The notes below the pieces were generated by a model. That model ran no database searches. It saw nothing but the letters and a program-made list of their open reading frames with translations, and was not told the DNA's origin. This document shows, piece after piece, positions 45,101 through 54,340 of a stretch of DNA of 64,000 nucleotides. The stretch is from Liolophura sinensis (lineage: Eukaryota; Mollusca; Polyplacophora; Chitonida; Chitonidae). Both the position numbers and the translations under genes were made by a program. Every line of letters starts with the position of its first letter. The stretch's first letter is position 1. The stretch lies in assembly GCF_032854445.1 (NCBI RefSeq), contig NC_088306.1:19379764-19443763 (forward strand). Direction: 5' to 3'.

Positions 45101-47061
45101 ATAAATGTTACACTCTTTTTTTTTCTCCCAAGGTGTTTTCTTCAGGATTGTTTAATTTTTTGAAAATTTGCAGTTCTTTTTGTTGAAAATTGCTTATTCT
45201 GTCCTCAAATTTCGTTGAACGTTGTCAGGAAATGAGAAATGGTTCTTCTAAAGAAGGTGTTGAAAAGTCCTCGAAACTACTGTTTGAAAGTTATAGTGAA
45301 ATGCTTGTTTTTGTTTAAGTGTTGCAACATATCGGGAGGAGTGTTTTACACAACACTCTGATAGTTCATAGAAGATTTAGTTTGATTTTCCTGTCCTGCA
45401 AAGTGTTTCATTTATCACTCCTTGAAAGTTCAGAGGAAATGACATTTAATTTTCCTGTGGTGCAAAGTGTTTCAAATTATACTTTTTTGAGGCCCAAAGT
45501 AAAGAGTGCTTTTTTCCCCCAATGCTTTAACGTTCTTTAAACCACATTACTTGATTGCTGCACCGGGAAATATCCATGGCCTGTTTTGCACATTCTTATG
45601 TCAATAACCTTCATAATCCTACCTCCTATTCTACTACAGTGTTTCCAAACCTTCATCTCAGCCCTCTTCTTGATAAATACTAATTTTTAATAGTTTAAGG
45701 TAAAAATAATACTTTGAAACATAAATAAGACTTAATCGCAAAATCTCAATGTTTAACAGGTTAAGACGTACACCTACATGTAGCCACTGAAAGGGAAAAC
45801 CTTTGGTCCAACACTGGTATCAATACATTCCAGTTTAGAACATTTACATTTAGAAAGAAATGTCATTCAGATTTATATACAGGTTTAATTCATTTGGCTA
45901 GAACATTCCTTGCATCCGTCCATTATCTTTGAAAAGTGTTGACTGCTGCTCTTTGCATGAATTGGTCCTAATTTCTTACTTTTCAAAATAGTGCTTTATC
46001 ATAATGCTAGTTTTGCCATGATATGGCAAATATTGTTGATGTGGCGTAAAGCCATTCATTCATTCATAATACTAGTTCCTTGGTGGCTTGTTTTGAATGC
46101 TGTGTTGAAATGGGTCTTGCACATACCCCAATTCTTCTAATTTTTGGACCAGCCCCGATAATACAGTTGTTAGAGTGTCTACTTCAGGAGCAGTAGATCC
46201 AGGGTCAATCCTGGATTGAGTCACACCTAAGACCTTAAAAGAGGAAGTTGTAACTTCCTTGCTTGTTGTTCAGTATGAAGGGGATAGTGCAACGACTGGT
46301 TTACCCATATCTCTATAATGCCTTGGGCGGGACGGCTTACTTGCCTTCGGTAAGGTATCTCAGTGAAGCAACACCAGAGAAAAGAGCAGTGAAAATCCAT
46401 CCTGCAACAAGGAGGCACATTACACGCACTCTGAGGATTCCTTCATAATCACATGACTGAAAAATTGTTAAGTATGACATTAAACCCCAAGCACTAACTC
46501 ACTCTGATTTTTGGGACATCTGGTCTGCTCTTTTAATAGAGCAATATACATGTAATTATATCTAGTTTCTTTTTTTTCACATGGTTAGTCCATCTAATGA
46601 ACAACATGCATCTTTACTTTTACAAAAATATGGGGGAGGAATATAGTTAATATATAGTAATATAGTTAAGCTTAACTAATATCTGTCCTAAAATTTATAG
46701 GAATTAGCATATTGACACAGAGCGTCGATTTTGTTAATATACAATGTTTTCTGACGTACATGTAAATTTCGGATCAAAGCTTGATGTGCGCCATGTCGTT
46801 GATTTTAAAAAGATGTTAACTGGATGTAATGAGTTGGTTTGTATTTCAGGGTTGGTATCCTGCTTCCTACATGTTCACCCATTTGGGGCCAGCACAGACT
46901 ACTTGTGGTCGTACCTACAGAGGCTCAACTTGTTCTGCAGGCCCAGCGAGATTGAGGACCTGATGGAACGATTGCCCATGCTGTACAAGATAGATCTGCA
47001 TGGTGTGGGAGCCTCCATCGAGAGGCGCTGGAAATTCATTGGCTATGCTGGATTCAACTGA
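30023..47061 (+). CDS. ENOX1/ENOX2-like: Ecto-NOX (ENOX1/2-like) gene, 12 coding exons
   Basis: Ecto-NOX disulfide-thiol exchangers are reported as cell-surface proteins with oscillating hydroquinone/NADH oxidase and protein disulfide-thiol exchange activity; that biochemistry is literature, not visible here. Exons: 30023-30119, 31045-31283, 31960-32068, 32857-33063, 34020-34253, 35464-35676, 37828-37934, 40321-40447, 40894-41063, 42383-42424, 44754-45057, 46850-47061. All junction phases agree and total 2061 nt (686 aa; human paralogues are about 610-643). Order: Met/Gly-rich N-terminus (to about 112), CPPEF...ELKFGVLYPPPPG, RRM (about 163-235; TIFVG at 164, RNP1-like YCHIRYEF), WECLQRALARE helix, coiled coil, PATKRKKVD basic patch, acidic low-complexity exon 11, and HVHPFGA C-domain. 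Start is tentative: the frame is open upstream of the chosen ATG to the acceptor. One copy fits the single ENOX gene of many invertebrates. Confidence 0.95.
30372..30607 (+). mobile_element. SINE family B
   Basis: Body GGTCTGGTGTCAGTAGAATG, GGTATCATGTTTGGTGTCTT, GGCATGGACTTGCC; tail CATATGACTGAAAGATTG then TTAAGTATGACATAAAACCC. The head is partly lost. Lies in ENOX intron 1. Confidence 0.8.
30813..31019. mobile_element. MITE abutting ENOX exon 2
   Basis: ATTCCTCAAAC at the left and GTTGAAGAAT at the right, with TA on both sides. Interior CAATTTATG, TTAATTTGATTTTGGAGGCA, AAACACCTTGCAAACATGC. Its right end lies 25 nt upstream of exon 2, so the element forms most of the region where a branch point would be expected. 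Confidence 0.85.
31045..31283 (+). CDS. ENOX1/ENOX2-like: ENOX exon 2, Met/Gly-rich
   Basis: Encodes (D)VSTSSDIHQSHMSGGDG, then GMMQPQMMGMMGGPMG-type low-complexity repeats to MGGMGFNQ. The Met/Gly/Pro-rich stretch is like the N-terminus of ENOX proteins. Acceptor CTTTTACTGACAG, donor CAACCAG/GTAATT, phases 1 in and 0 out. Confidence 0.9.
31785..31927 (+). mobile_element. SINE family A, 5'-truncated
   Basis: GTGGGAAGGTCTGGCAGCAA through CCATAATGCTGGTCGCC to AACACCAATCAAATAAA. It ends about 32 nt upstream of ENOX exon 3 and is followed by a TTG repeat that forms the acceptor tract. Confidence 0.88.
31960..32068 (+). CDS. ENOX1/ENOX2-like: ENOX exon 3
   Basis: Encodes FGGYMGPMGQGVDCPPEF, then IRKDVIELKFGVLYPPPP(G). 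The CPPEF...ELKFGVLYPPPPG block is a family hallmark. Acceptor is a TTG repeat ending TTGTAG; donor CACCAG/GTAAAT. Confidence 0.95.
32512..32672 (+). mobile_element. SINE family A, 5'-truncated
   Basis: Begins CAGCTCTGCGAGTACGGG, then GGTCTGCCAGCAGCATGTGG, CCTCCCACCATAATGCTTGC, ending ACATCAATCAAATAAATTA. Diverged; in ENOX intron 3. Confidence 0.82.
32857..33063 (+). CDS. ENOX1/ENOX2-like: ENOX exon 4, RRM first half
   Basis: Encodes (G)APPRSRREKPPGCRTIFVG, then SLPEGVTEENIYEIFERFG and NNYCHIRYEF to LLLS(G). Contains RNP2-like TIFVGSL and RNP1-like YCHIRYEF. Acceptor TTTGTTTAG, donor CTCTCAG/GTAAGA. Confidence 0.97.
33505..33790. repeat. Degenerate 72-79-bp tandem repeat
   Basis: Four diverged copies beginning GCAAATGACC, GCAAATGACG, GTAAATGATC and GTAAATTACT, each followed by TAAAATTTCAC-like and AATGTCA(T/G)AAAGTACAAT-like text. 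Lies in ENOX intron 4. Confidence 0.75.
34020..34253 (+). CDS. ENOX1/ENOX2-like: ENOX exon 5, RRM end and linker helix
   Basis: Encodes (G)YTLKIESDGDAVKSKHIHV, then DYAQARDDQYEWECLQRALA, AMLRPPSPPPVLRYSEYE, to LLENLK(N). The DYAQARDD and LRPPSPPP motifs are strongly conserved. Acceptor TGTTGTAG, donor TTGAAAA/GTGAGT. Confidence 0.96.
34541..34740 (+). mobile_element. Interspersed repeat, TATACCCCTCTCAGCGAA type
   Basis: The stretch with GAGGGAGGTATACTGGAATC, a CTGTCTGTC run, GACATGATTTTGTCC and TCGATGAAACTTACTCT resembles a repeat common in molluscan and other marine invertebrate genomes. That recognition is from memory, only one copy is in this window, and the class is unknown. Confidence 0.4.
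35089..35275. mobile_element. MITE copy, right end lost
   Basis: ATTCCTCAACCTTTTGGCA, AATTTGATTTTCGTGACA, GGGCTTCACAAAAAGTACAA and GAACACCTGGTAAC. Left flank TA; the right inverted repeat is absent. Lies about 190 nt upstream of ENOX exon 6. Confidence 0.75.
35464..35676 (+). CDS. ENOX1/ENOX2-like: ENOX exon 6
   Basis: Encodes (N)DETFMQSSNTLLSWLTRG, then ECSRKNANVFYSLIQTTNAH and VRRLLTEKENHEQEIENM to ILRQ(F). Matches the WIERGEVNRRSAN...HVRRLMNEK region of vertebrate ENOX. Acceptor TTTATCCCTAG, donor CGACAAT/GTAAGT. Confidence 0.96.
37165..37330 (-). mobile_element. SINE family A, 5'-truncated
   Basis: Tail TTGATTGATTGTTGTTTTAC, central CGACGGCGGCCAGCATTATG, ending at GGAGAGGAAACCAGCAT. Lies in ENOX intron 6. 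Confidence 0.88.
37828..37934 (+). CDS. ENOX1/ENOX2-like: ENOX exon 7
   Basis: Encodes (F)EHIERIFSEAQKQRASDHF, then SKAQRKSIDVWCKQIQ, corresponding to the QFEQIVAVF...DHFSKAQRK block. Acceptor TTGTCTTCAAG, donor ATTCAG/GTAGGT; phase 1 in, 0 out. Confidence 0.95.
39183..39345. repeat. 35-bp tandem repeat in ENOX intron 7
   Basis: Units beginning CAATGGGCCACAGTTCTCAA are at 39208, 39243, 39278 and 39313, each followed by ATGGGACTACATCCA. Older, degenerate GGGCC(A/T)-type copies extend upstream to about 39050. Confidence 0.88.
40321..40447 (+). CDS. ENOX1/ENOX2-like: ENOX exon 8
   Basis: Encodes EIKQVEQDKFLSDRHEDEME, then MSDTDQDDDQEGPATKRKKV and DQ(G). EMEMSD is a family motif, and TKRKKVD is a basic patch that could act as a nuclear signal. 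Acceptor TGGTCTACAG, donor ATCAGG/GTAAGA. Confidence 0.92.
40894..41063 (+). CDS. ENOX1/ENOX2-like: ENOX exon 9, coiled coil
   Basis: Encodes (G)SQHELYRLRDENDSLKCQLE, then AYKNEIDIMKQDLQMQLAEK and DKQIKVLQQALQGMQQ. Heptad-like coiled coil, matching the LKEENDSLRWQLDAYRNEVE region of the family. The exon ends GCATGCAACAG/GTGAGC. Its last 33 nt plus the first 21 nt of intron are the seed of the array that follows. Confidence 0.95.
41031..41802 (+). repeat. Array of ENOX exon 9 5' splice sites
   Basis: A 54-bp unit (33 nt of exon end plus 21 nt of intron start) is repeated at once after exon 9. It then passes into an 87-bp unit (54 plus a 33-nt insert with its own GTGAGAC). ACAG/GTGAG-type junctions have GT at 41064, 41118, 41172, 41226, 41280, 41313, 41367, 41400, 41454, 41487, 41541 (GTGAAAC), 41574, 41628, 41661, 41715 and 41748. 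The 54-bp units are in frame with the exon (VSHKLNKVLQQALQGMQQ-like). The first has TAA at CTT-TAA, and the 87-bp units have TAG after CAAAAA. Confidence 0.95.
42383..42424 (+). CDS. ENOX1/ENOX2-like: ENOX exon 10, 42-nt exon
   Basis: Encodes QLISFRLLAQENKK, continuing the MQQQL... coiled coil of the family. Acceptor CTTCTTTTCCCCAG, donor AAAAAG/GTGAGG; 14 whole codons, so it could be skipped without a frameshift. Confidence 0.88.
42775..42870 (+). mobile_element. SINE family B fragment
   Basis: CATTGTGACTGGGTGTAGTG and TCATGTCTGGTTGTGTCAGC match the middle of family B; head and tail are missing. Confidence 0.5.
44754..45057 (+). CDS. ENOX1/ENOX2-like: ENOX exon 11, charged region
   Basis: Encodes KSTEESNSTSEKTTEKVVD, a Glu/Lys/Ser-rich stretch with EERRKREEREKS, and ALSEKQTKII(G). 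Low complexity, variable in the family; probable helix then disorder. Acceptor TTCTGTCCACAG, donor ATCATAG/GTATGG; phase 0 in, 1 out. Confidence 0.9.
46143..46500 (+). mobile_element. SINE family C
   Basis: Head-like GTTAGAGTGTCTACTTCAGG with GATCCAGGGTCAATCCTGG. Body GAGGAAGTTGTAACTTCC, CTATAATGCCTTGGGCGGGA, CTTACTTGCCTTCGGTAAGG; tail CACATGACTGAAAAATTG then TTAAGTATGACATTAAACCC. A reverse copy is at 58238-58570. The tail is the same as in family B. Lies in ENOX intron 11. Confidence 0.85.
46850..47061 (+). CDS. ENOX1/ENOX2-like: ENOX exon 12 (last)
   Basis: Encodes (G)LVSCFLHVHPFGASTDYLW, then SYLQRLNLFCRPSEIEDLME and GVGASIERRWKFIGYAGFN, stop TGA. HVHPFGA and GVGA..E.RWK are the most conserved C-terminal motifs; HVH has been proposed as a copper site in human ENOX2. 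Acceptor TGTATTTCAG. Confidence 0.97.
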
Positions 47062-48984
47062 AGAATGGACATCCTTTCAATTCATGACTGTTCTTCAGTG
47101 AGAGCCAAGAAATTGGCTAGCATTGTTTGAGAAGAAAGGCAACTGCTTATGTTCATGAGAACTAAAAAGAACCTGATACCATTGTTTTTGTCATGTGAAC
47201 TGAAAAGAACCTGATACCATTGTTTTTGTCATGAGAACTGAAGAAAGGCCGTTTTTACAGGACTGTTCATAAGAACCAAAAGGAGCCTGATACATTGTTT
47301 TTGGCATGAATAAAGACCATTCCTTTACATAATTTTGTGAGAACCAAAAGTAAGCTTAAAACTTTGTTTATGTGACTGAACAAAAAAGGCCATACCTTAC
47401 AGGCCTGTTATTTGGAACACAAGGAAAGCAGAAAGCATTTTTGTATGTGACTAAGGAATGGTCGTTCCTTGTTTGAGAAGTTTCTGAAGGATTTATGTGA
47501 AAGGAAACTTTGTAATCATTATGTAACAGAAGAAAAGTCATTCCTTATATGAGAAACTTTTATAATAACCTGGAGGAAGCTGTTAACATGTTTTGTATCA
47601 CTGCAGAAAGACCATTTCTCCAAGGCCTGTTGATTAGAACCAGTTTTTGATATGACTGCAAATAGGCTGTCTTAAATGAGACAGAATGTTAATAGCATTC
47701 CTCAGGAAGACCCTATTGTGGTATAGTAGAGTAACGATAACCAGTCCAAATGCTTGGTTGTATGTTTGATATTCTTTTGTCCATGGACAGAATATTGTTT
47801 TGGTTGGATGTAAATTAATCAATGCAAAGTCTTTAGAGTTCTGTGTAGAATGGAAACCAAAAGAAAAGGATGAGAACGTGTATTCTTTACCCATCTGTTC
47901 TGTATTATTTTCGTTTGGTGTAAGATAAGAAATGCAAAGTATTTGACTGTACGTGTGGCTAAATTTAAAAGGAAACCATTAATATTCTTGATCCATCTGC
48001 AAGAAAGGCAATAATTTGGTTTTTTTGTAAGATAAGCGATACATCTTGTTTCAACTCGTGGTATTAATGGTTCTAACAGTGCTGCCCAACATATCTGGCA
48101 GTCATTTTTGTTGTGATAGACACAGAATTCAATGCCAGTTGGGCAAGCTCTTGGGCTGAAGGCAGAGATACACTCTTCCATTTTTAGGAATATTAGTAAC
48201 GAATGACAACTGTATTTTGTTGAATGGACACCTTATTAAAATACATTCACATGCCTGACTGCATTTAAAGGAAGTTAAAATACCATTCTATTGAACATGG
48301 GCTGATTGAACGGCGTTGATGTCACTTGTTGGCAGAAGGGACTGTTATTGTTTATTATTCTGACTTGGTTGGTTTTTTTTTTTTTTTTTTGGTTTTTTTT
48401 GGGGGGGTTTTTTCAACCAAGTTGCCATGCAACAAGGAAAATACCCAACCTATAAACTTATATCAAATAGAACTTTGTTTTCGGCTTTTCTGGGAGGAGT
48501 CCAAAGACTTTGTATATTTTTTCTTTAAAAAAACATAAAGGCTACTTGTGTATACAGCACATGGTGAAATAAGAGGTATCTGCCCTTGTGCTACCATTGT
48601 ATAGATTCTTTTGTTTTCTAGATGTGTGATAAACATGTTTACGTACAGCTACTGATGGGGCAAGAAACTGTTGAAACAAGTAAAAACTATTATCCACAAT
48701 GGGTGTTGCAATGACAAGTAGGAATTGTGGTACAAGAAAACCTGTTGTGTTGACTGTAAAAGGCATATCACCAGATTACATAATGAAGTATCATTGCAAG
48801 TTACAAACAGTGTTCAGGTTTTGTGATTATCCGAATCCTAGGATGAGCTGCTTTACAGTGGGTTCCAAGTCAGGGGGGTTCTGCGGGTAATTTGTGCAGG
48901 TTAGTGGTTACAACGGCTACACGGATTTCCTCCAGCCATGAACAATGTCGTCGTCATAAAAGTGAAACGTAATAAGTGATTAAC
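47062..48984 (+). other. ENOX 3' region, probable 3' UTR
   Basis: Non-coding, AT-rich, with candidate poly(A) signals AATAAA at 47309-47314 and ATTAAA at 48235-48240. The first part carries a 38-bp tandem repeat. T- and G-rich runs lie at about 48370-48412. Short open frames show no recognised similarity. Confidence 0.55.
47154..47300 (+). repeat. 38-bp tandem repeat in ENOX 3' UTR
   Basis: Units start at 47154, 47192 and 47230 (CATGAGAACT..., CATGTGAACT..., CATGAGAACT...). The first two share AAAGAACCTGATACCATTG then TTTTTGT. Degenerate copies continue for a few hundred bases (GAACCAAAAGGAGCCTGATA near 47274). Confidence 0.8.
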
Positions 48985-49405
48985 GGAGAAGTGGCAACGC
49001 AGTGACCCAGGAGCTTCGGACCAAAGCAGTTGTTGTGAGTAAAGTCCAGTTCATGCAAGTTTCCTCTGCGGTTGTACGTGGAAAGGTCTGCCACAAGCCT
49101 ACAGGTTTCCTCTGCGGTTGTACGTGGAAAGGTCTGCCACCAGCCTGCAGGTTTCCTCTGCAGTTGTAAGTGGAAAGGTCTACCTCCGGCCTGCAGGTTT
49201 CCTCTGTGGTTGTACGTGGAAATGTCTGCCACCAGCCTGCAGGTTTCCTCTTCGGTTGTAAGTGGAAAGGTCTACCTCCAGCCTGCAGGTTTCCTCTGCG
49301 GTTGTAAGTGGAAAGGTCTACCTCCAGCCTGCAGGTTTCCACTTATCATAGTGCAGACCACCTTCGTGTAAGTAAAATATTCTGATTCGAGAACGGCGTA
49401 TAACT
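48985..49405 (+). mobile_element. SINE family A with internal minisatellite
   Basis: Head GGCAACGCAGTGACCCAGGA and AGTAAAGTCCAGTTCATGC, then an expanded middle (49040-49345), then TCCACTTATCATAGTGCAG, GTGTAAGTAAAATATTCTG and a worn tail. The middle corresponds to the TTCCTCTCCGGCCGTAAGTG then GGAAGGTCTGCCAGC part of other copies. Confidence 0.85.
49064..49340 (+). repeat. 46-bp tandem repeat inside a SINE
   Basis: About six units of 46 bp: GCAGGTTTCCTCTGCGGTTG, then TA(A/C)GTGGAAAGGTCT and (A/G)CC(A/T)CC(A/G)GCCT. The unit joins the SINE's TTCCTCTCC...GGTCTGCC segment to itself through the downstream CCTGCAGG text. Confidence 0.9.
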
Positions 49406-49644
49406 ACTCTAGGGTTACATTTTGATTAGAAGCCCGAGAGCAATGTGACTTTATCAGACAAGTAAGAAAATCTCTGCTGTAGGAAATATTGTGCAGGTGG
49501 GCTTAGACACACCCGGAATCCTGCAAAGAGAACCAGTCCCAGAGTGTTTTTTTTTTTTTTGTTTTGTTTTTTTGTTTCTTCGTTGATTTATGGAAAATGG
49601 TCTTGCGATTATTGACTCAGTTGGATCATTCACAACCTTCATAT

Positions 49645-49838
49645 TTATTTGATTGATGTTTTACACTGTATTCAAGAATATTTCACTTATACGACGGTGG
49701 CCAACAGGTTGCTGGTAGACATTCCCACCTACGGTTGGAGAAGAAGCCAGCATGAGTTCACAACGACCGGATTGATGAGAGGCTCCTAGTTCATTACGAC
49801 GCGTTGGGGCACTACCCACCTCGGCCACGGAGGCCCCC
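49645..49838 (-). mobile_element. SINE family A with internal deletion
   Basis: Tail GATTGATGTTTTACACTGTA, CTTATACGACGGTGGCCAAC, then a jump to AGGTTGCTGGTAGACATTCC and head to CTCGGCCACGGAGGCCCC. Confidence 0.88.
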
Positions 49839-51121
49839 GATAACCGTTCTTTGTACTACATGTACACGGCACAGGATAACAACGAAAGTGTATAACTTAT
49901 GTCCATGAACTTTCATGTATATTATCAAATCTAAAATGTCTTTTTCCTAATAATATAGATGCGACATATCAGTGGACTCACCGTTGCAGAACTACGTATG
50001 CACATATTTTGCAAGACTGCGTATGCATATATTTTTCAAGACTAGGTATGCACATGTATTGCAAGATTACATATGCACATATTTTGCAAGACTACGTGTG
50101 CACATACGGATATACAAACACGATAACTGTAACCGTTTGAGCTAACACACGAAGAAACTGCTATTTCGCTGAGTAGGCCTAAATACAGTTCATGTTGGAA
50201 TGAAGTATGACTACCTTACAAGATATCTGTATCTATACTGACATGTATGGCGACTGATATCCGTTCATACTCCTTGCAGCGCATGCGCCGCTCTCTCTGC
50301 TGGCCTTGTATCACCAGTAGACAAGTTTGACCTGTGGAACATTTGCGACGCGCGTATAAGCTTGTTTACATTTGCTGCCATTATCACTGGTATCCTCGCG
50401 TGGAACTATTTCATCAGCATTTATGAATAAAATTGTTTCAAGTGATGAATGTAATAATGTTATAAACTACATGTATTTGAGTAAAGAGAAATTATGTATA
50501 TCATGTATTGTAAGAAGCAAATGTACCGGTACTGAGATTTTTGTGTTTTCAGAATTTATTTCCTTCCTCATGACCGTTGTTCAAGAGTACTGTACAAAAT
50601 TTGTTGGTGGTAACAGTGATGTAGAGCTGCGAATGTAGAGGGCAACGCATGCGCTGTAACAAGTATGAACGTATACACGTCGCAGAGACGACGCAATGTG
50701 ATCACGTATCAGTTTACGTGATGGTCAGAGACATCTCTAATGCCAAGCGTCTGTGCCACACCACCTGATGGGTAACATCGCTTTGTTTTAAAATGTTAAA
50801 TGACTAGTCGCATTCCATGGGTTGAAATGGCAACTAAATCGCACGGTGTGGATTTCTATTTCTATTTATTTGATTGGAGTTTAACGCCGTACTCAAGTAT
50901 AAGCACCGCGTGAAAGCGGTTTTGAGTGCTGTCCACGTAATACCAGAAGTCGCCAACCAATCAATAGTTTTCAATAGTTTCATATACACTGAGTACGAAC
51001 CGATAGAGCATTTTAATGATATTTTTTCATTGCCTGTGTTTTATTTACATAGATTCAGTAGTTATGCCTATGTATTTTCTACACACCAGTATACAATGAT
51101 AAACGAGCATCTTGAGACAGC
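49839..51121. other. Non-coding stretch
   Basis: Short direct repeats of GCACATATTTTGCAAGACTA type at 49995-50100 (about four copies of 32 bp). A SINE family A tail scrap lies at 50862-50900 (TTGATTGGAGTTTAACGCCG). Nothing coding recognised. Confidence 0.55.
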
Positions 51122-51335
51122 TTCGATGGCCTAACGGTTAGAGCGCCCCCCCCCCCCCCCCCTCGAAGTCGGGAGCCCTGGTGTCTTAGGCATGATACTT
51201 CATTGACGGCAGCACTTTGGCGTCATAGACTGACACTGTGACAAGAAAACATAGTATATATACGCATACCTAACAACACCTATTCGTCATATGAAAAATT
51301 GTTAAGTACGACTTAAAACGCCAAATAAAACAAAC
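51122..51335 (+). mobile_element. SINE family B with C17 run in head
   Basis: tRNA-like TTCGATGGCCTAACGGTTAG, a run of 17 C at 51146-51162, TCGAAGTCGGGAGCCCTGG, then GGCATGATACTTCATTG, GCACTTTGGCGTCATAGAC, and tail CATATGAAAAATTGTTAAG then TACGACTTAAAACGCC. (CATA)n follows. Confidence 0.85.
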
Positions 51336-51345
51336 AAACAAACGC

Positions 51346-51404
51346 ACATACATACATACATACATACATACATACATACATACATACATACATACATACA
51401 TACA
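51346..51404. repeat. (CATA)n microsatellite
   Basis: About 14 CATA units following the family B SINE tail; the same motif follows the copy at 6205-6690. Confidence 0.95.
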
Positions 51405-52109
51405 AACGAGCGTCTTCATTACGCAGCAGTCGTACTGTCTTCGACAGAAAACTCTGCAGAGTTACAGTCTCTCCTAATTGTGACATTCGATTTACATGGC
51501 AGCGTCATGCTTCTCTAATTTACCGCCGATGTTTTTTTCGTCTGTGAAAGCTTTGTAAAGTATATTTTGTCACTTTCCACTTCAGCAATATGAATAGTTT
51601 CATTTGAACAAGAATTAAACTGAAATTGCATTTCTCCCCCTCTTCCGGATTATTCGCCCGAATAAACAACGGGACTATTCCTGCCTGGTGTTGTGTCGTA
51701 CAAACAGAGAGTAACTTTATGTTTATAATTTCCACGAATTGACCATTAAATATTGATGTCAAATTAATGCGAAATTCCCCACTAGTGTAAACTGTTCTGA
51801 TTCTACACACGTAAATTGTGTTACTGAGTTCGTGAGTCTCGGGATCTGGGTCGTGAATCGTGCCTTCCTGACAACACTAGAAACTTATCAGGGCATATGT
51901 TTTACCATCTTGTCTGTTACCGTGTCTTGAATGAAGAAGACTTGATAGTTTGTGTTGAAAAGGGGTTTTATTTTCATTTTAAAAACAGCTTTCATATATA
52001 ATTCAAGAATGGCCTTCTGGTATTAGTTCAGATCAGTTTTGTTTTTGTATTTAACAACAATTTTGATTGTTGCTGGATTTCATGAATGACTTTTGTGTTG
52101 ATCTTCATG

Positions 52110-54340
52110 ATTGGATGTGTCCGTTAGTCTTCAAAAGCGATTTGTGGATGTCGGTCTTCTGAAGCCATTTTTGCGCTGGTCTACAAGAACGATTCATATG
52201 TGCTGTATTGCGGGAAACGTTTTTTCTGTTGGTCTTCAGGAACGGTTTTTGTGCTGGTGTTCAGGAGAGGTTTGTGTGATGCTTTAGGCCATGTTCTGGT
52301 CTTCACGAACGGTTTGTGGGCTGGTCTTCAAGAACAATTTAGGCTATGCGCTGGTTAATTCGTGAACGATTTGTGTATTGATGTTGAGGAACGGTTTTTC
52401 TTTTGATTTTCAGGAAAGGTTTATGTGTTGGTCTCCAGGAATGTTTTTTTGCTTGTCTTCAGGAACGGTTTATGTGCTTGTCTTCAGGAACGATTTTTGT
52501 GCTGGTTTTCAGGAATGGTTTTCAGGAACGGTTTATGTGCTTGTCTTCAGGAACGACTTGTATGCCCGTCTTCTGGAACGGATTATGTGTTGGTCTTCAG
52601 GAAAGGATTATGTGCAGATCTTAGCGAACGGTTTATGGGCTGGTCTTCACTAACGATTTTTGTGCTGATTTTCAGGAACGGTTTATGTGCTTGTCTTCAG
52701 GAACGACTTGTATGCCCGTCTTCAGGAATGCATTATGTGTTGATGTTAAGAAACAGTTTATGTGTTGGTCTTCAGTAACGATTTTTGTGCTGGTTTTCAG
52801 GAACGGTTTATGTGCTTGTCTTCAGAAACGATTTTTGTGTTGGTGTTCAAGAAGAATTTAGGCCATGTGATGAACGATTTGTGTTCATGTTCAATTTTTG
52901 TGCTGGTCTTCAGGATCGGTTTATGTGGTGGTATTCAGGAACGATTAATGTGCTGTTCTTCAGGATCATTTTTGTGCTGGTCTTCAGGATCATTTTCGTA
53001 CTGGTCTTCTGGAAGGATTTTTGTGCTGGTCTTCAGGAACGGTTAATGTGCTTGTTTTCAGGAACGGTTTATGTGCTGGACTTCAGGAACGATTTATGTG
53101 GTGGTATTCAGGAACGATTAATGTGCTTATCTTCAGGAACGGTTTATGTACTGGTCTTACGGAATAGTATATGTGATAGTCTTCAAGAATAATTTAGGCT
53201 ATGTGGTGAGTCGTTCCATGAACGATTTGTGTTGATGTTAAGGATCATTTTTTGTGCTGTTCTTCAGGATCATTTTTGTGCTGGTCTTCAGGATCATTTT
53301 TGTGCTGGTCTTCAGGATCATTTTTGTGCTGGTCCTCTGGAAGGATTTTTGTGCTGTTCTTCAGGAATGGTTTATGTGCTGGTCTACAGGAAAGGTTAAT
53401 GTGCTTGTTTTCAGGAACGGTTTATGTGCTGGACTTCAGGAACTATTTTTGTGCTGATCTTCAGGAAGTATTTTTGTGCTGATCTTTTGGAACGATTTTT
53501 GTGCTGGTCTTCTGGAACGACTTTTGTGCTGGTCTTCAGGAATGGTTAATGTGCTTCTTTTCAGGGGCTGTTTATGTGTTGGTCTTCAGGAACTTTTTTT
53601 GTGAATGTATGTAGGAACGATTTATGTGCTTTTCTTCAGGAACGGTTTATGTGCTGGTCTTCAGGAACTATTTTTGTGCTGGTCTGCAGGAACGGTTTAT
53701 GTATTTGTCTTCAGGAAAGGTTTATCTGCTGGTCTTCAGGAATGGTTTTCGCGCTGGTCTTCAGAATCGACTTTTGTGCTTATCTTCAGGAACGATTCAT
53801 ATGCTGGTCTTCATGGAGGGGGGGGGGATATCTGTTGGTTTTCGGAAACAACTTATGCGCTTGCTTTCAGGAACGGTTTATGTACTTTGTTCAAAAACGA
53901 TTTATACATACTATATGGCAGGAACGATTTTTGTGCTGGTCTTCAGGAACGGTTTATGTGCTGGTCTTCAATAATTTAATAATTTAATAATTTAGAAAAA
54001 GAATAATTTAGGCCACATAATGGCTCATTACATGAACAATTTGTGTTGATGTTAAGGACAGATTTTTGTGCTGGCCTTCAGGAACTGTTTTTGTGCTTGT
54101 CTTCAGAATCGATTTTTTGCTGATTTTCAGAATCGATTTTTGTGCTGGTCTTCAGGAACAGCTTATGTGCCGGTGTTCAAAAACAATTTAGGTTATCTGA
54201 TTTGTGATTCTATGAACGATTTGTGTTGATGTTAATTTAATGCTGGTCATCAGGATCGATTTTTGTGCATGTCTTCAGAATGGGTTTATGTGCTGGTCTT
54301 CAGGAACAGTTGATGTGTTGGTGTTCAAGAAGAATTTAGG
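52110..54340. repeat. 25-bp minisatellite, about 80 units
   Basis: The unit is AGGAACGGTTTATGTGCTGG then TCTTC (25 bp), in runs interrupted by a longer spacer (TTTAGGC(C/T)ATGTGAT...CATGAACGATTTGTGTTGATG) that recurs near 52340, 52858, 53190, 54010, 54190 and 54330. As 25 is not a multiple of 3, successive units are read in rotating frames. This gives look-alike open frames in all three plus frames (VLVFRNGLCACLQERF). Confidence 0.93.

Noticed and set aside
46263-46448. A ~60-residue frame shared by the two family C SINE copies (MxGIVxRLVxPYxYN...)
   Set aside because: Both copies stay open, but differences fall freely on all codon positions and CpG sites, so chance in a short element is more likely than a SINE-encoded peptide.
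52378-53987. Overlapping open frames with VLVFRNGLC/CLQERF motifs
   Set aside because: A 25-bp unit without stops in any register produces these in all three frames; not evidence of a protein.
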